DNA of 14,309 bases, from assembly GCA_023459095.1 (NCBI GenBank), contig JAEWVQ010000034.1:1-14309 (forward strand), given 5' to 3'. The stretch is from Pseudomonadota bacterium (GTDB lineage Bacteria > Pseudomonadota > Gammaproteobacteria > Burkholderiales > Rhodocyclaceae). A program made the translations under genes and the position numbers. Below the pieces are notes generated by a model that was not told the origin of the DNA, searched no databases, and saw only the letters and a program-made list of their open reading frames with translations. Below, one piece after another: positions 13,973-14,309 of this stretch. Each line of letters begins with the position of its first letter. Positions within the stretch are counted from its first letter, which is position 1.

Positions 13973-14179
13973 CATCAGCCTCCTGTGATCGGATTCGGAT
14001 CGGGGCGTCCGCCGCGCGCGCCGCGGACGCTGCATTTCAATCTAGTCCGTGGCGCGGCCAACGGCTGTAGGTGCCCCGCGCGCCGCGCTGTAGGAAAAGC
14101 GGAAGCTCGCCCACGCCTTACGGCCAGGGCACCGACCGTGGCAGCATGGGCGCGGACGAGTTCACCGGGAGTTGCGCAC

Positions 14180-14309
14180 ATGGCTGTCGAAGCGGGGCCG
14201 CTGCATCTGATCGCCAACCGCGCGTCGGGCAGCGGCGAGGGCGCGCGGCTGGAGGAACTGGCGCGCACGCACTGCGCCGCGGCGGGGCGCGCGCTGGTCG
14301 TGCATGTGC
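14180..14309 (+). CDS. Diacylglycerol/lipid kinase-like protein, 3' partial
   Basis: The first 43 codons of a gene leaving the window. The start LHLIANRASGSGEGARLEEL matches the first strand and glycine-rich loop of the diacylglycerol kinase catalytic (LCB5/YegS) family, where the motif is usually NPxSGxG; here Pro is replaced (NRASGSG). GGGAG (14167-14171) lies 8 nt before ATG 14180. It is divergent from the BON lipoprotein gene. The substrate (diacylglycerol, sphingoid base or other lipid) cannot be judged from this fragment. Confidence 0.65.
   Translation, partial: MAVEAGPLHLIANRASGSGEGARLEELARTHCAAAGRALVVHV

Noticed and set aside
14065..14094. CTGTAGG repeated at 14065-14071 and 14088-14094 upstream of the BON gene
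   Set aside because: Two 7-bp copies could be a regulator site, but there is no known match and no clear -35/-10 to place them against.

Overview
The window looks like chromosomal DNA of a high-GC betaproteobacterium, probably of the Rhodocyclales/Zoogloeaceae type (Thauera/Azoarcus-like). This is an inference from the GC-rich coding sequence and from the AcnD/PrpF form of the methylcitrate pathway; no rRNA or other marker gene is present.

Left part (1-3743) is accessory in character. It opens with the 3' end of an AAA-family ATPase gene, translationally coupled (ATGA overlap) to a DUF4276 TOPRIM-like protein. This two-gene pair resembles ATPase/TOPRIM anti-phage modules. A tiny ORF overlaps the second gene, again by ATGA. 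Next come a MetR-like LysR regulator and an unrecognised 240-aa protein preceded by a very good sigma-54 (-24/-12) promoter candidate. About 195 bp with no assignable gene follows. The base composition of the ATPase/DUF4276 pair and of the 240-aa protein is visibly less GC-rich than the rest.

Centre (3744-12179) is a propionate (2-methylcitrate cycle) locus. The minus-strand genes, in transcription order, are prpC (2-methylcitrate synthase), acnD (2-methylcitrate dehydratase), prpF (2-methylaconitate isomerase), a lyase of the isocitrate lyase/PEP mutase superfamily in the prpB position, and a short GntR regulator. Divergently transcribed is a RamB/PrpR/ScfR-type XRE regulator of short-chain acyl-CoA metabolism. 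The 300-bp divergent intergenic region carries a striking set of TTTGCGAA/TTTGCAAA boxes, including a 15-bp perfect repeat, which are very likely its operators. Three junctions inside the operon each carry an inverted repeat shortly after the upstream stop codon. Together the enzymes would convert propionyl-CoA plus oxaloacetate to pyruvate plus succinate; the final hydration (normally AcnB) and propionyl-CoA synthesis (prpE) are not encoded here.

Right part (12180-14309) holds a protein with the C-x-D-x-R ... H ... C zinc signature of beta-class carbonic anhydrases, with H-to-C spacing closer to the carboxysomal CsoSCA type. It is followed by a convergent BON-domain lipoprotein with 11-residue repeats, and by the first 43 codons of a diacylglycerol-kinase-like gene that runs off the window.

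The most interesting points are the operator array, the non-PrpB-like lyase in the prpB position, the CsoSCA-like protein, the ATPase/DUF4276 module and the sigma-54-driven orphan gene.
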